Below are positions 45,873 to 54,780 of a stretch of DNA of 64,000 nt, piece after piece. Numbering within the stretch: the stretch's first letter is position 1; each line of letters opens with the position of its first letter. The translations under genes were made by a program, and so were the position numbers. The DNA lies in NCBI GenBank assembly GCA_026398275.1, contig JAPLTF010000065.1, positions 54,176 to 118,175 on the forward strand, read 5' to 3'. Below the pieces are notes generated by a model, which searched no databases, was not told the DNA's origin, and saw only the letters and a list, made by a program, of their open reading frames with translations. The DNA comes from Verrucomicrobiota bacterium (GTDB lineage Bacteria; Verrucomicrobiota; Verrucomicrobiia; Chthoniobacterales; Terrimicrobiaceae).

Positions 45873-47664
45873 AACTTGCCTCCAAGCTCTTCAGGATCGA
45901 GATGACCGCCTGCCGCTCCTCAGCGGATGGCGGCGGCGCTCCACCGGCGGCGTATTTGGACTCTCCGTGGCGCTCGATCACCTGGTGAAGCGAAGCCTTG
46001 ATCTCGGGCGGCAGCGCAGAGGAATCGATCCGCGCGGCGGTGTCCAGATCGTCCCCCCCGTTGCTCAAACGCAGGATCAGGTAGTCTCTCGCCTTCTCGT
46101 AGAATGCCGTGGGCTCCACGCCCTGAAGCGCGCCCAGCGCATCCTTCAAATGCTTCCTGCGCGCCAGCTCGAGGCCGGCCCGCGAGCGGGTGAACTTGCG
46201 AAGCGACAGAATCAGAAGGACCGCCAGCCAGGCGACGGCCAGTGAGGCATTGGCAATCAGGAATTCCTTGCGGACCAGCAGCGATGTCCAGCTCGATGCT
46301 CCTCCCGCCATGGCGGTGACATCCGGCGTCGAGGCTGGCGAGGAGGTCGGGGCGGGCTTGTTGGCCAGAGGTGCTGCGGCGGGAGTTCCGGAAGCGGCCG
46401 GCGCGGCTGCCCCGCCGGCTTTCGCATTCACATCGAGGGGATCCTGCGTGAGCACGATGTATTTCTCCGTGGAGGGATCAAAATAGGAGAACCGCAGGCC
46501 AGGGGTCCGGGTCTGGTCCTGACGGGCGATGAGCGGGAATTCAAATGTCTTCTCCCCGGTGAATCCCACCGCATCCGTGGACTGGAATTTGTCCGTCGGC
46601 GGATAGGACCTCCACCCTTCGTCGCCGGTCAATACCGGCGATCCCATGCCCTCGAAATTTCCCTGTCCCGAAACCGACGCCTTCAGGGTGACCGGCTCTC
46701 CGGCGGCCGCCTTCTTGGGTGACACGGAGGCATCCATGGTGAACTTGCCGACCGCCCCGGAAAAATCCTCTGGCTTGCCGTCTTTCGGAAGAGGCAGAAC
46801 CTCGAGCTGCATGGGCTTTGTCTTGAGCGTGACATCCCGGTTGTCACTGAACATCCCCTGCGGGAGAGGAAGGTTGTTGAAGAAGCTGTCGAAGCCCTGC
46901 GGCATCTTTCCAGGGAACTGCAGCCGCGCCTCCAGCGAGGCCTCGGGAATCTCCAGCGTGCCGGACTTCACCGCGGTGATCGCGCTCTGAAAACTGAAGA
47001 CCGTATAGTTGGTTCCGTTGACGACCTGCTCGCGCTTCACCGCATTCGAAAATTTCTGCACCGTGAACCCCTCGCCCCCGAAGTTCGGACGCTCCCCCAC
47101 CTGCCCGCCGATCCGGGAGTTGAAATAAAACCGGAGCTCGACCGGAACAACCTCCCCGACAAAGACCTTTTTCTTGCTGAGGATCAGATCGGCAAAAAAT
47201 GGATCGCCCTCATCGGCTGACGACGGCGGCGGCCCGGAGGGAATCTGCGAGCCCTGCGGAAGTCCCGGCGCCTGCTGAGCCTGGCCCCCGCCCCTCACCG
47301 AAAGATTCATGACCTGCGTGCGGAAGGATTTTCCTTCGATATTCACGTCGAATGGCGGAATGGAAAACTCCCCCTCGAACAACGGCACCACAATATACGT
47401 GTAGGTGAGCGTCGAGCTCATCTTGAAATTCCGCATTTCAAATTGGGTTGACCGCCCGGCGAGGTTGATCTGGAGGCCTTTCACAGAAAGCTTCTCCGGC
47501 ACCTCTGCCCCCCGCGCGCCCCGGACGGTGACCATGAGCTGGACCGGCTCGCCGACCTGCGCCTGATTCGCCGAGAGCCCGGCGGCGACCTCCTGCGCAT
47601 GCAGGCAGAGCGGCAGAATCAGAGCCAGAATAAGAAATGCACGTTTCATAGTTTTACCAGTCAC
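45862..47664 (-). CDS. batD: BatD-like oxygen-tolerance protein
   Basis: The 600-aa envelope protein has a signal peptide (MKRAFLILALILPLCLHAQE) and repeated Ig-like beta domains (VGEPVQLMVTVRG, VFVGEVVPVELRFYFNS, AGEPVTLKASVSGQGNFEG). A C-terminal transmembrane segment lies at about residues 480-498 (IANASLAVAWLAVLLILSLR) and is followed by a helical cytoplasmic tail. BatD proteins belong to operons with MoxR ATPases and vWA proteins. It overlaps the upstream fusion gene by 11 nt and batE by 11 nt. Confidence 0.88.
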   Translation of the reverse strand: MTGKTMKRAFLILALILPLCLHAQEVAAGLSANQAQVGEPVQLMVTVRGARGAEVPEKLSVKGLQINLAGRSTQFEMRNFKMSSTLTYTYIVVPLFEGEFSIPPFDVNIEGKSFRTQVMNLSVRGGGQAQQAPGLPQGSQIPSGPPPSSADEGDPFFADLILSKKKVFVGEVVPVELRFYFNSRIGGQVGERPNFGGEGFTVQKFSNAVKREQVVNGTNYTVFSFQSAITAVKSGTLEIPEASLEARLQFPGKMPQGFDSFFNNLPLPQGMFSDNRDVTLKTKPMQLEVLPLPKDGKPEDFSGAVGKFTMDASVSPKKAAAGEPVTLKASVSGQGNFEGMGSPVLTGDEGWRSYPPTDKFQSTDAVGFTGEKTFEFPLIARQDQTRTPGLRFSYFDPSTEKYIVLTQDPLDVNAKAGGAAAPAASGTPAAAPLANKPAPTSSPASTPDVTAMAGGASSWTSLLVRKEFLIANASLAVAWLAVLLILSLRKFTRSRAGLELARRKHLKDALGALQGVEPTAFYEKARDYLILRLSNGGDDLDTAARIDSSALPPEIKASLHQVIERHGESKYAAGGAPPPSAEERQAVISILKSLEASYEK

Positions 47665-49741
47665 GCAGAACCTCCTGCGAAGTCGGCTGCTGCATGAGAT
47701 TCACTTTTTCCTCTTCGGAATTCAAGGACTTGAGAAGCGCCCGCGCCTGGGCCGCGCTCATCTCCCCGTCCTTGCCCTGCTCCTCACCCGCAGCGGCAGC
47801 CTGGGCTTGTTCCTGCGGCTTTTCCTCCTTCTTCTCATCGCCTGCGGCGGATTTGACATCGCCCTCCTTCTTTTCCCCGGGTGTGGGTGTCGGGGCGGCT
47901 CCTGGCTTTTGCTCGTTCTTTTTTGGGTCGCCTTGTGAATTCTGGGGCTGGTCTTTCTGATCTTTGCCCTGCTGGTCCTGTTTATCCTGCTGGTCTTTCT
48001 GATCTTTGCCCTGCTGGTCCTGTTTGTCCTGCTGGTCTTTCTGATCCTTCCCCTGCTGGTCCTTGTTCTGCTGGTCCTGTTTGTCCTGCTGGTCCTTCTG
48101 ATCCTTCCCCTGCTGGTCCTTGTTCTGCTGGTCCTGTTTGTCCTGCTGGTCCTTCTGATCCTTGTTCTGCTGGTCCTTGTTCTGCTGGTCCTGTTTGTCC
48201 TTCTGGTCCTTCTTGTCCTTTTGGTCCTGCTTCTGATCTTTTTTCTGCTGATCCTTTTTTTGGTCCTGCTGCTTTTCCTGCTTCTCGAGATCCTCCAGGA
48301 GCTTCTTTACGATGTCGCGGTTTTCCTGGGCCTGCTTGTTTTTCGCATCGAGGTTGAGCGCCTCGGTGTATTGCTCGATGGCATTTTTCCAGTCGGCCTT
48401 CTTGGCATCCTTCTCCTTGGCCGCCTCGCCGCGGCGGACGAGGGAGTTCGCGAGATTGTATGCCGCGTCTTCGCGGAGCTTGCTGTCCTCGGAAAGGAGC
48501 GCACTCGTGAAATGGGAGATCGCCTGCTCAAAGTCACCGAGCTTGTAGGCCGAGGCTCCGGCGTTGAACTGCACCTCGCGGGAATCGGGGGACGACTTGA
48601 GCTGCTTCTCGAAGGCCTTGCGGGCGTTCTCGAAGTTTCCAGACTGATAATCCTGCAAGCCGGGGGTCGCCGCCTGGAGCCGGGGCACGAGCGCAAATGC
48701 GATCAATGCCGCCGCCAGCGCGCGCCGTGGACGGACCCTGCGCCTTTCTCCGAGCAGAAGCCACAGGATCAAAAAGCCCACGGCAAATCCCAGCGGCCAT
48801 TGATAGCGCTCCAGTGGCTGCCGCGCGGAGAACAGCCCGGTTTCCGCCCGATCCATCGGCTCGATCCCCTGCTGGAAGATCTCGCGGGCCGCATCCGGGC
48901 CGATCGGCACATAGAAGCCGCCGGTTTCCCTGGCAATCTCGCTGAGCCGGCTCTCGTCCAGGCGGGTCTGCACAGGCTTTCCCGAGACATCGCGGACGAA
49001 GTCCTGCTTCCCATCCTCGGACCGGAAAGGAATGAGGGACCCCTCCGAGGAACCGATGCCAACCGTGAAGATGCGAATCCCATGTTCCGCGGCTTTTTTT
49101 GCGGCGGCGACTCCATCGGCATCGAGCTCCTCGCCGTCGGTGAGGATGACGAGCGCCCGCGTCTGGCCTTCCGCTTTTCCGAACGCCTGCTCCGCGATCG
49201 CGATGGCGGATGCGATATTTGTCCCGCCCTTCGGGATGACGCTGGTGTCGAGTTCTTCGAGCGAGTTGACGACCGCGGTGTAATCAAGGGTGAGCGGGGC
49301 CTGAAGGAAGGCGGAGCCGGCGAATGCGATGAGCCCGACCCGGTCGCCCTTGAGCAGGCGGACGAGATCCTGAGTCATCAGCTTGGCGCGCGTGAGCCGG
49401 TTCGGCGCGACATCCGTTGCCAGCATGCTCCGGGAAGTGTCCACGGCGACGATGATGTCCCGGCCCCTCTGCTTGATCTCCTGCTGGGTGAATCCGTAGC
49501 GCGGCTGCGCGAGCGCGACCAGGACCAGTCCCAGCGACAGCACGATAAATATCCCGCGGATCACCCGGCGCGCCACGCTCACCGATCCGGCAAGCTGCTC
49601 GCGGAGACGCGGGGCCACCACCTTGGAAACCAGGGCGCGTCCGCGGAGGTGTGACCACACATACAGCCCGGCGAATACCGGCAGAGCCAGCAATCCCCAG
49701 AGCCAAAGCGGGGCACCGAATGTCAGGGCAAGCGTCTCCAT
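47654..49741 (-). CDS. batB: BatB-BatC fusion: vWA domain, TPRs and a Lys/Gln/Asp tandem-repeat tail
   Basis: The N-terminus is BatB-like: one or two membrane segments, a vWA domain with the MIDAS motif AVDTSRSMLATD, TLDY and FLEADGE-like region read as ILTDGEELDADG, and a second TM (LGFAVGFLILWLLLGERRRV). TPRs follow (YQSGNFENARKAFEKQLKSS, NAGASAYKLGDFEQAISHFT), typical of BatC. The C-terminal third is a hydrophilic repeat of KDQQDKQDQQ-like units, then a Glu/Ala-rich end. ATG 49741 (METLALTFGAPLWLWGLL) is preferred over 49801. Fusions of BatB and BatC are known in several phyla. Confidence 0.88.
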   Translation of the reverse strand: METLALTFGAPLWLWGLLALPVFAGLYVWSHLRGRALVSKVVAPRLREQLAGSVSVARRVIRGIFIVLSLGLVLVALAQPRYGFTQQEIKQRGRDIIVAVDTSRSMLATDVAPNRLTRAKLMTQDLVRLLKGDRVGLIAFAGSAFLQAPLTLDYTAVVNSLEELDTSVIPKGGTNIASAIAIAEQAFGKAEGQTRALVILTDGEELDADGVAAAKKAAEHGIRIFTVGIGSSEGSLIPFRSEDGKQDFVRDVSGKPVQTRLDESRLSEIARETGGFYVPIGPDAAREIFQQGIEPMDRAETGLFSARQPLERYQWPLGFAVGFLILWLLLGERRRVRPRRALAAALIAFALVPRLQAATPGLQDYQSGNFENARKAFEKQLKSSPDSREVQFNAGASAYKLGDFEQAISHFTSALLSEDSKLREDAAYNLANSLVRRGEAAKEKDAKKADWKNAIEQYTEALNLDAKNKQAQENRDIVKKLLEDLEKQEKQQDQKKDQQKKDQKQDQKDKKDQKDKQDQQNKDQQNKDQKDQQDKQDQQNKDQQGKDQKDQQDKQDQQNKDQQGKDQKDQQDKQDQQGKDQKDQQDKQDQQGKDQKDQPQNSQGDPKKNEQKPGAAPTPTPGEKKEGDVKSAAGDEKKEEKPQEQAQAAAAGEEQGKDGEMSAAQARALLKSLNSEEEKVNLMQQPTSQEVLRDW
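47948..48288. repeat. Coding tandem repeat in the BatB-BatC fusion
   Basis: Degenerate units of about 42 bp (14 residues, GKDQKDQQDKQDQQ) and about 57 bp (19 residues, starting NKDQQGKDQK) follow one another. Near-identical unit copies at 47980-48180 suggest recent slippage; expansion in multiples of three keeps the frame. Confidence 0.9.
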
Positions 49742-50733
49742 AATGTTTGTGAAAGCAGGATTTCTGTTCCGAGACAGACGACGCCGGCCACGAGAAACCA
49801 CGGGAACAGGTCGCGATACTGCGCGATTTTTTCGACCTCGATTTTCGATTTCTCGAGCTTGTCGATCTCGCCGAAGATTTTTTCCAGCGATTTGGTATCG
49901 GTCGCCCGGTAGGCGATCCCGTTGGTGATTTTGGCGATTTCCCGGATCGTGTCCTCCTTGAACTCAACCGGCACATTGCGATAGACCGTGCGGCCGAACG
50001 GATCGGTGAAAGGAAATGGAGCCTCGCCCTGCGTGCCCGCCCCGATCGTGTAGATGCGGATCCCGAGCGCCTTTGCCGCCTCCGCCGCGGTCAGCGGCAT
50101 GACCTTGCCCGCGTTGTTGTCGCCGTCGGTGAGCAGGACGATGAGCTTCGTCTTCGCCTCCTTGTCTTTCAGGCGGCTGGCCCCGGAGGCGATGGCCGAG
50201 CCGATCGCCGTGCCGTCTTCCACGAGCCCGATCTGTAGCCGGTCCAGGTTCTGGATCAGCCAGTCGTGATCGAGCGTGAGCGGACTGACCAGGTATGGCC
50301 GCCCGGCAAAGGCGATGATCCCCATGCGGTCGTTGGGCCGCTTGCGGATAAATTGCTCGGTGACTTTTTTTGTCACCTCCAACCGGTTCGCCCGGCTGGC
50401 GCCGATCGAGAAATCCTCGGCCAGCATCGACCGCGACACGTCGAGAAGAAGCATGATATCCACCCCGCTGGCCTGCACCCTCGTGATCTCGCTGCCGAGC
50501 TGGGGACGGGAGAGCGCCACAATGAATGACGCCAGGGCCAGATACGAAAGCGCCGCCAGGAACGCCCCGGCACGTGAGCGCCTGCGCATGCCCAGCCGGA
50601 CCAGCGACCCGGTGCTGGAGAACGTGACGCCCGCAGTTCCGCCGAACTTCCCGCGCAGAAACGCAATGAGCGGAATGAGGAGCAGCAGGAGCAGCACCCA
50701 CGGATAGGCGATGATCACACCAAAAAGCGTCAT
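49723..50733 (-). CDS. batA: BatA-like vWA-domain membrane protein
   Basis: The 336-aa protein has two N-terminal membrane segments (YPWVLLLLLLIPLIAFLRGK and GAFLAALSYLALASFIVALS), a vWA domain with intact MIDAS (MLLLDVSRSMLAED, with downstream TxxD-like LTLDHD and LLTDGDNNAG), and a C-terminal TM (LFPWFLVAGVVCLGTEILLS). BatA binds partner vWA and TPR proteins. It overlaps the DUF4381 gene by 4 nt upstream and the BatB-BatC gene by 19 nt downstream. Confidence 0.92.
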   Translation of the reverse strand: MTLFGVIIAYPWVLLLLLLIPLIAFLRGKFGGTAGVTFSSTGSLVRLGMRRRSRAGAFLAALSYLALASFIVALSRPQLGSEITRVQASGVDIMLLLDVSRSMLAEDFSIGASRANRLEVTKKVTEQFIRKRPNDRMGIIAFAGRPYLVSPLTLDHDWLIQNLDRLQIGLVEDGTAIGSAIASGASRLKDKEAKTKLIVLLTDGDNNAGKVMPLTAAEAAKALGIRIYTIGAGTQGEAPFPFTDPFGRTVYRNVPVEFKEDTIREIAKITNGIAYRATDTKSLEKIFGEIDKLEKSKIEVEKIAQYRDLFPWFLVAGVVCLGTEILLSQTLWRRLP

Positions 50734-51260
50734 GGCGCAACCTCCGTGTTTTTTCCCGGCTGGACTTCGGCGCGGACCAGACGGCCGGCAGTTTCCAGCA
50801 GCCCGATCATCTCGGACTCCCCGGCCTCCGCACGGGCATATTTCAAAAGATCGGTCTTCTCCAAAAAGGCGGACAGCCCCGCCTTTTCGTTGTCCGAGAA
50901 GACCGGGTTCGTGCGGATCCCCTCAAGAAATTCCAGCGACGTCTGCGTGGTGGCCTGGAGCCCGTGCTGATCGTGGATGTAGTTGCGGATCGCATCGGAA
51001 ACCGTGATCCCGAATGCGTAGGGATCCGCGCCGGCCACGGAATTCCGGAGCGACTCCAGGGCGGCCAGCGCCCGCTCCTTGGCGGTCGGCGGCTTCTTCC
51101 GTGCAAGGAACGACCGCAGTCCCCAGATGAGGACGCCCAGCAAAAGAAGGGCTCCGAGTCCCACGCACACGACGACCCAAACCGGCCAGGGAAAAAACCA
51201 GACAGGACCGACAATGTCGTGGATGGGGACGGGTGTTGGAGCTGGAGCGGCTGGATTCAT
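50730..51260 (-). CDS. DUF4381-type membrane protein of the Bat operon
   Basis: The 176-aa protein has one transmembrane helix (residues about 22-48, WVVVCVGLGALLLLGVLIWG), a basic linker (FLARKKPPTAKERALAALES), and a helical C-terminal domain (VSDAIRNYIHDQHGLQATTQ, TSLEFLEGI, FLEKTDLLKYARAEAGESEM). DUF4381 proteins always sit between DUF58 and BatA genes. The exact role is unknown. Overlaps on both sides (4 nt each) show tight coupling. Confidence 0.85.
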   Translation of the reverse strand: MNPAAPAPTPVPIHDIVGPVWFFPWPVWVVVCVGLGALLLLGVLIWGLRSFLARKKPPTAKERALAALESLRNSVAGADPYAFGITVSDAIRNYIHDQHGLQATTQTSLEFLEGIRTNPVFSDNEKAGLSAFLEKTDLLKYARAEAGESEMIGLLETAGRLVRAEVQPGKNTEVAP

Positions 51261-52141
51261 GCGGCAAGGCGGCGTTCACGCTGCTCGAAGAATGCGCGCA
51301 GCGGCAGAAGGTAGTCCTCGGTCGTGGAGAGCGGCACGATGTCCACCCTCCGGCTGCGGAAGAGTCGCGCCAGCGACTTGCGCCGGACCTCCTCGAGATC
51401 CGCAAGCCCGCGGCGGACGGATTTGCTCCCGGTATTGATATCGATCTGCTGTCCGGTCTCGGCATCCTCCAGTGTGATGATCCCCACATCGGGAAACCCG
51501 GATTCCCCGGGATCGCTTACGGGCATCGCCACCACGTCGTGCCGCCGGCTGGATACGGTCAGGGCCTTGGAAAAATCCGGGGTGATAAAATCGGAGATCA
51601 GGAAAAGAACCGCCCGGCGGTTGATCACGCGGTTGAGGTAGTCCAGAGCACCCGCCATGTTTGTGCCCCTGCCCTTGGGCTCAAAATACAGCATCTCGCG
51701 GATCAGCCGCAGCGTGTGCAGGCGGCCCTTTTTCGGAGGGATGAAGAGCTCGACATCGTCGCTGAAGAGCAGGAGCCCGACCTTGTCGTTGTTGTTGATC
51801 GCGCTGAATGCCAGGATCGAGGCCACCTCGGCCGCGAGCTCGCGCTTGCTGAGCTCCACGCTGCCGAACGTCCCCGACGCGCTCACATCCACGACCAGCA
51901 TCACCGTGAGCTCGCGCTCCTCGGTGAATTTCTTCACATATGGCGTGTTCATCCGGGCGGTGACGTTCCAGTCGATCGAGCGGATCTCGTCGCCGGCCGC
52001 ATACTCGCGCACCTCCTCGAAATTCATCCCGCGGCCCTTGAAGACGCTGTGATACTGGCCGGCGAACCCCGCGTTCACCAGCCGGCGGGTCCGCAGCTCA
52101 AGGCGGCGGATCTTTTTCAGAATTTCTTTGGGATCTCTCAT
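51257..52141 (-). CDS. DUF58 family vWA-like protein
   Basis: The 294-aa protein has the diagnostic DUF58 segment (FKGRGMNFEEVREYAAGDEI, RSIDWNVTARMNTPYVKKFT) with a vWA-like fold (MLVVDVSASGTFGSVELSKR). It is cytosolic, with no membrane segment, and is the usual second gene of the MoxR operon, acting with the AAA+ ATPase. It lies 98 bp downstream of moxR, separated by A/T-rich short repeats. Confidence 0.93.
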   Translation of the reverse strand: MRDPKEILKKIRRLELRTRRLVNAGFAGQYHSVFKGRGMNFEEVREYAAGDEIRSIDWNVTARMNTPYVKKFTEERELTVMLVVDVSASGTFGSVELSKRELAAEVASILAFSAINNNDKVGLLLFSDDVELFIPPKKGRLHTLRLIREMLYFEPKGRGTNMAGALDYLNRVINRRAVLFLISDFITPDFSKALTVSSRRHDVVAMPVSDPGESGFPDVGIITLEDAETGQQIDINTGSKSVRRGLADLEEVRRKSLARLFRSRRVDIVPLSTTEDYLLPLRAFFEQRERRLAA

Positions 52142-52239
52142 GGAAGGTTCAAGGTTGTAAGGTTTAAGTATTAAGTGGGGCGGGCGGCTCTCCCGGGCTC
52201 TTCACTTAACCCTTAATACTTTATTCTTAATACTTCTTC
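52142..52239. repeat. A/T-rich repeat tract between moxR and the DUF58 gene
   Basis: Two direct copies of CTTAATACTT (52212-52221, 52226-52235) and a dyad partner AAGTATTAAGTG (52166-52177) occur in a 98-bp gap, on both sides of a GC-rich core. A similar GTATTAAG tract precedes groEL (23184-23220). It may be a regulatory or mRNA-structure element; its function is unknown. Confidence 0.5.
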
Positions 52240-53229
52240 TCAGGGCACCGGGAGGCCGGCGAAGATCTGCTCGATGATCATCTCGGAGGTGACGGATTCC
52301 GCCTCGGCCTCGTAGCTCACGCCGATGCGGTGGCGCATCACTTCCAGCCCCATGGTCTTGACGTCCTGCGGAGTCACATATCCGCGGCCCGCAATGAAGG
52401 CGTTGGCCTTGGCGGCCAGGGTGAGGAAGATCGTGGCGCGCGGGGAGGCTCCGTAGCGGATCATCCCGTCCAGCTTGAGCTTCGCCGCTGCCGGGTCGCG
52501 CGTCGCCCACACGATGTTGACAATGTAGTCCTTCACGCGCTCGTCCACGTAGATGTCGTTGACGACGCCCCGCGAGCGAATGATCTGATCTGCCGTGACG
52601 ACCGGCTGGACATCGAGCCGCGGGGATGAAGTGGACATGGCATCGAGGATGGAACGCTCCTCCTCGCGGGTCGGATATCCCACATGAACCTTCAGCATGA
52701 ACCGGTCCAGCTGCGCCTCGGGAAGCTGGTAGGTGCCCTCCTGCTCGATCGGGTTTTGCGTGGCGAGCACGAGGAACGGATCCGGGAGCTTGAACGTCTG
52801 GTCCCCGATCGTCACCTGGCGTTCCTGCATCGCCTCGAGCAGGGCGCTCTGAACTTTCGCCGGAGCGCGGTTGATCTCGTCGGCAAGAATCAAATTGGAA
52901 AAAATCGGGCCGAGCTTCGTGGTGAACTGGCTCTCGCGGGGATTGTAGATCAGCGTGCCGATCAAATCCGCGGGTAGGAGGTCCGGCGTGAACTGCAGCC
53001 TCTGGAAACCCGTGTGGATCGAGCTCGCCAGCGTCCGCACCGTCAGCGTCTTCGCAAGCCCGGGAACGCCTTCCAGCAAAACGTGGCCGTTGGTGAGAAG
53101 TCCCACCAGCAGGCGATGCACGAGGTTTTTCTGCCCGACCACCACCTTGCCGACCTCGGCAAGCAGCGGGTCAACCCACTGGCGGTTTTCTTGGACTTGT
53201 TGGGTGAGTTCGGAGGTGTTAATGCTCAT
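52240..53229 (-). CDS. moxR: MoxR-family AAA+ ATPase
   Basis: The 329-aa ATPase has Walker A GVPGLAKT, Walker B ILADEINRAPAKVQSALLEAMQER (given here as key residues DEIN and EAMQE), and sensor 1 LATQNPIEQEGTYQLPEAQL. It forms rings that act as chaperone-like modulators of vWA partners. It is the first gene of the Bat operon here, and its start at 53229 is followed upstream by a region of repeats. Confidence 0.95.
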   Translation of the reverse strand: MSINTSELTQQVQENRQWVDPLLAEVGKVVVGQKNLVHRLLVGLLTNGHVLLEGVPGLAKTLTVRTLASSIHTGFQRLQFTPDLLPADLIGTLIYNPRESQFTTKLGPIFSNLILADEINRAPAKVQSALLEAMQERQVTIGDQTFKLPDPFLVLATQNPIEQEGTYQLPEAQLDRFMLKVHVGYPTREEERSILDAMSTSSPRLDVQPVVTADQIIRSRGVVNDIYVDERVKDYIVNIVWATRDPAAAKLKLDGMIRYGASPRATIFLTLAAKANAFIAGRGYVTPQDVKTMGLEVMRHRIGVSYEAEAESVTSEMIIEQIFAGLPVP

Positions 53230-53334
53230 AATTTATGATTTACTTTGTAATGACAGGCTAACGTTGGAAATTGAGACAGAGGGACAGGACATTTCGTTCA
53301 AAATGGAAAATTTTTTTATCCTGAAAACGCAACT

Positions 53335-53474
53335 GAACCACGGATTTCGCGGATAAACACGGATAAACAACTTCCGATAGAAATGGAGCGTTCTCCCCAA
53401 AGCCGAACGATGTATTACAGCAAACGTGGCCGTAATCTGCTGTATCCGTGTCTATCGGTGTCCATCCGTGGTTC
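53335..53474. repeat. Imperfect inverted repeat (ACCACGGAT type)
   Basis: Left arm 53335-53365 (GAACCACGGATTTCG...ACACGGATA) and right arm 53453-53474 plus flank (TATCCGTGTCTATCG...ATCCGTGGTTC, 53453-53474) are near complements around an about 87-bp core. This GAACCACGGAT/ATCCGTGGTTC element type is dispersed in many environmental genomes, resembling a small MITE-like repeat. It fills most of the gap upstream of moxR, where no gene is evident. Confidence 0.7.
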
Positions 53475-53490
53475 CAACTCTCCTTTTGAT

Positions 53491-53877
53491 TTATCTGGAG
53501 GGCACAAGGAATGGTCCCACATCAAAAGAATCACCGACATTCACCGCGTCGAACCGCTGCTTGTCGTTCAGCCAGACGGTAAAGGTCCTCTTCGAACCAT
53601 CGCGCTGCGGGACCTCGACCGTGATGACAAATTCCCCGGTGGCATCCTTCGCGGTGAGCGCTCCGGACCTCGTCAGCGTCACCTGCCGCTCGGGCGCGGA
53701 TAGCGGACGGTATTCCTTGGACACGACAGTCCCCCTCAGCCGCGCATCCGCAATCCCACGCCCGCTCTGCCAGACGGCCACAACAATAAAGCCGACCACA
53801 AAAAGGCCGATCAGGGTTGCAGAAACGATGACTCGCGCGGGGATTTTGGTCTTCACGACCCGGTTCGGGGTGCTCAT
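53491..53877 (-). CDS. Membrane-anchored hypothetical protein
   Basis: I do not recognise the family. The 128-aa protein has a basic N-terminus, one membrane helix (VIVSATLIGLFVVGFIVVAV), and an extracytoplasmic beta-rich domain (RLRGTVVSKEYRPLSAPERQ, KDATGEFVITVEVPQRDGSK, FTVWLNDKQRFDAVNVGDSF). Such small signal-anchored proteins often act in the envelope. It is on the same strand as the Bat operon but ahead of it and separated by the repeat, so a functional link is weak. Confidence 0.65.
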   Translation of the reverse strand: MSTPNRVVKTKIPARVIVSATLIGLFVVGFIVVAVWQSGRGIADARLRGTVVSKEYRPLSAPERQVTLTRSGALTAKDATGEFVITVEVPQRDGSKRTFTVWLNDKQRFDAVNVGDSFDVGPFLVPSR

Positions 53878-54000
53878 GGGGATTGTTTACCACAAATTGA
53901 CGCACACGGAGAAACAAATTCTCAGGGCCTGAAACGGCATCATCATCAGCCACGTATTGCTTTTTTCACAAAAAGTAATACCACTCTGCTCACGATCGCG

Positions 54001-54207
54001 ATGAGCGTCAAAATTCCGGCGGACCTGAAATTGAGGGTGGAAGCCGTCGCCAAATTCTCGGGAAAGTCCATGTCGGCCATCGTCCGGGAATCGCTCTCAA
54101 GAACCGTGCGAAAAGGCCGAAATGCAAAGACAAGCCTCTATGACCGGACCAAGGATCTCTGCGGAGCCGGCAGCAGCGGCATCACCGATCTGGCACCGTT
54201 CGCCTGA
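54001..54207 (+). CDS. RHH/CopG-like antitoxin, C-terminally shortened
   Basis: The 68-aa product has a ribbon-helix-helix start (MSVKIPADLKLRVEAVAKFS, GKSMSAIVRESLSRTVR) and a toxin-binding tail (TSLYDRTKDLCGAGSSGITD). Full-length relatives of VapB antitoxins continue after DLA with more residues, but here the frame stops at APFA. The next 150 bp contain no gene. The partner PIN gene follows at 54358, so this unit is probably a decaying VapBC pair. Confidence 0.7.
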   Translation: MSVKIPADLKLRVEAVAKFSGKSMSAIVRESLSRTVRKGRNAKTSLYDRTKDLCGAGSSGITDLAPFA

Positions 54208-54357
54208 CCGCCTTCCCCACGATGCCGGCCCGGCTCACCGGGGACACGAACCTCAAAAATCCGGGGCCGATCTGCCTCCCTTGACCTCGAAGCTCCTCGG
54301 GTCGCTACGGGGGGCTGCGGCCGCTGATTACCGCCACCATCTGGAGGAAAAACACCT

Positions 54358-54780
54358 TTGAAGTTGCTGCTGGATACGAACGCCCTGCTGGACGTGATGT
54401 TGGACCGGAAGCCATTTGTAGCGGACAGTGCCAAGGTGGTGGCTGCTGCAGAGACCGGGTGTTTTGAAGGGAGCCTGTGCGCCACAACGATCACCACGAT
54501 CCATTATCTGGCCTCAAAGGCACTCGGGGCGAAAGCGGCGGCAAGCGAGATTTCTGCCCTGCTCCAAATTTTCCGTATTGCTCCTGTCATCGAAGCGGTT
54601 TTGAAGGCGGCGCTGCAAATCAAGGGGCGCGATTATGAGGATCTGGTTCTGCTCGAAGCTGCGCGTGGCATTGGAATACCCGCGCGAAATGGACTTTGGA
54701 AAAGTGCTCCTTGGCGAAAGGAAAGAACATCCATTGGAAATCACATTCACAAACAACTCCCCCCTCCGAAAGGACACTGA
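54358..54780 (+). pseudogene. PIN-domain toxin with a foreign C-terminus
   Basis: The first about 100 residues match VapC-type PIN toxins: LKLLLDTNALLDVMLDRKPF-like start (from TTG 54358, after a GGAGGA ribosome-binding site), LCATTITTIHYLASKA, and QIKGRDYEDLVLLEAARG with conserved acidic residues. After about 54660 the frame loses similarity; the missing part should contain the last conserved Asp and strand (TRN-type motif). Another frame over 54668-54775 reads as an ASH-type domain remnant. It is probably a truncated toxin. Confidence 0.65.

Noticed and set aside
47948..48288. Tandem repeat considered as a CRISPR array
   Set aside because: Units are contiguous coding repeats with no unique spacers and maintain the reading frame of the vWA/TPR protein.
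48221..49654. 477-aa frame antisense to the BatB-BatC fusion
   Set aside because: It lacks family features and arises from biased codons and the tandem repeat.
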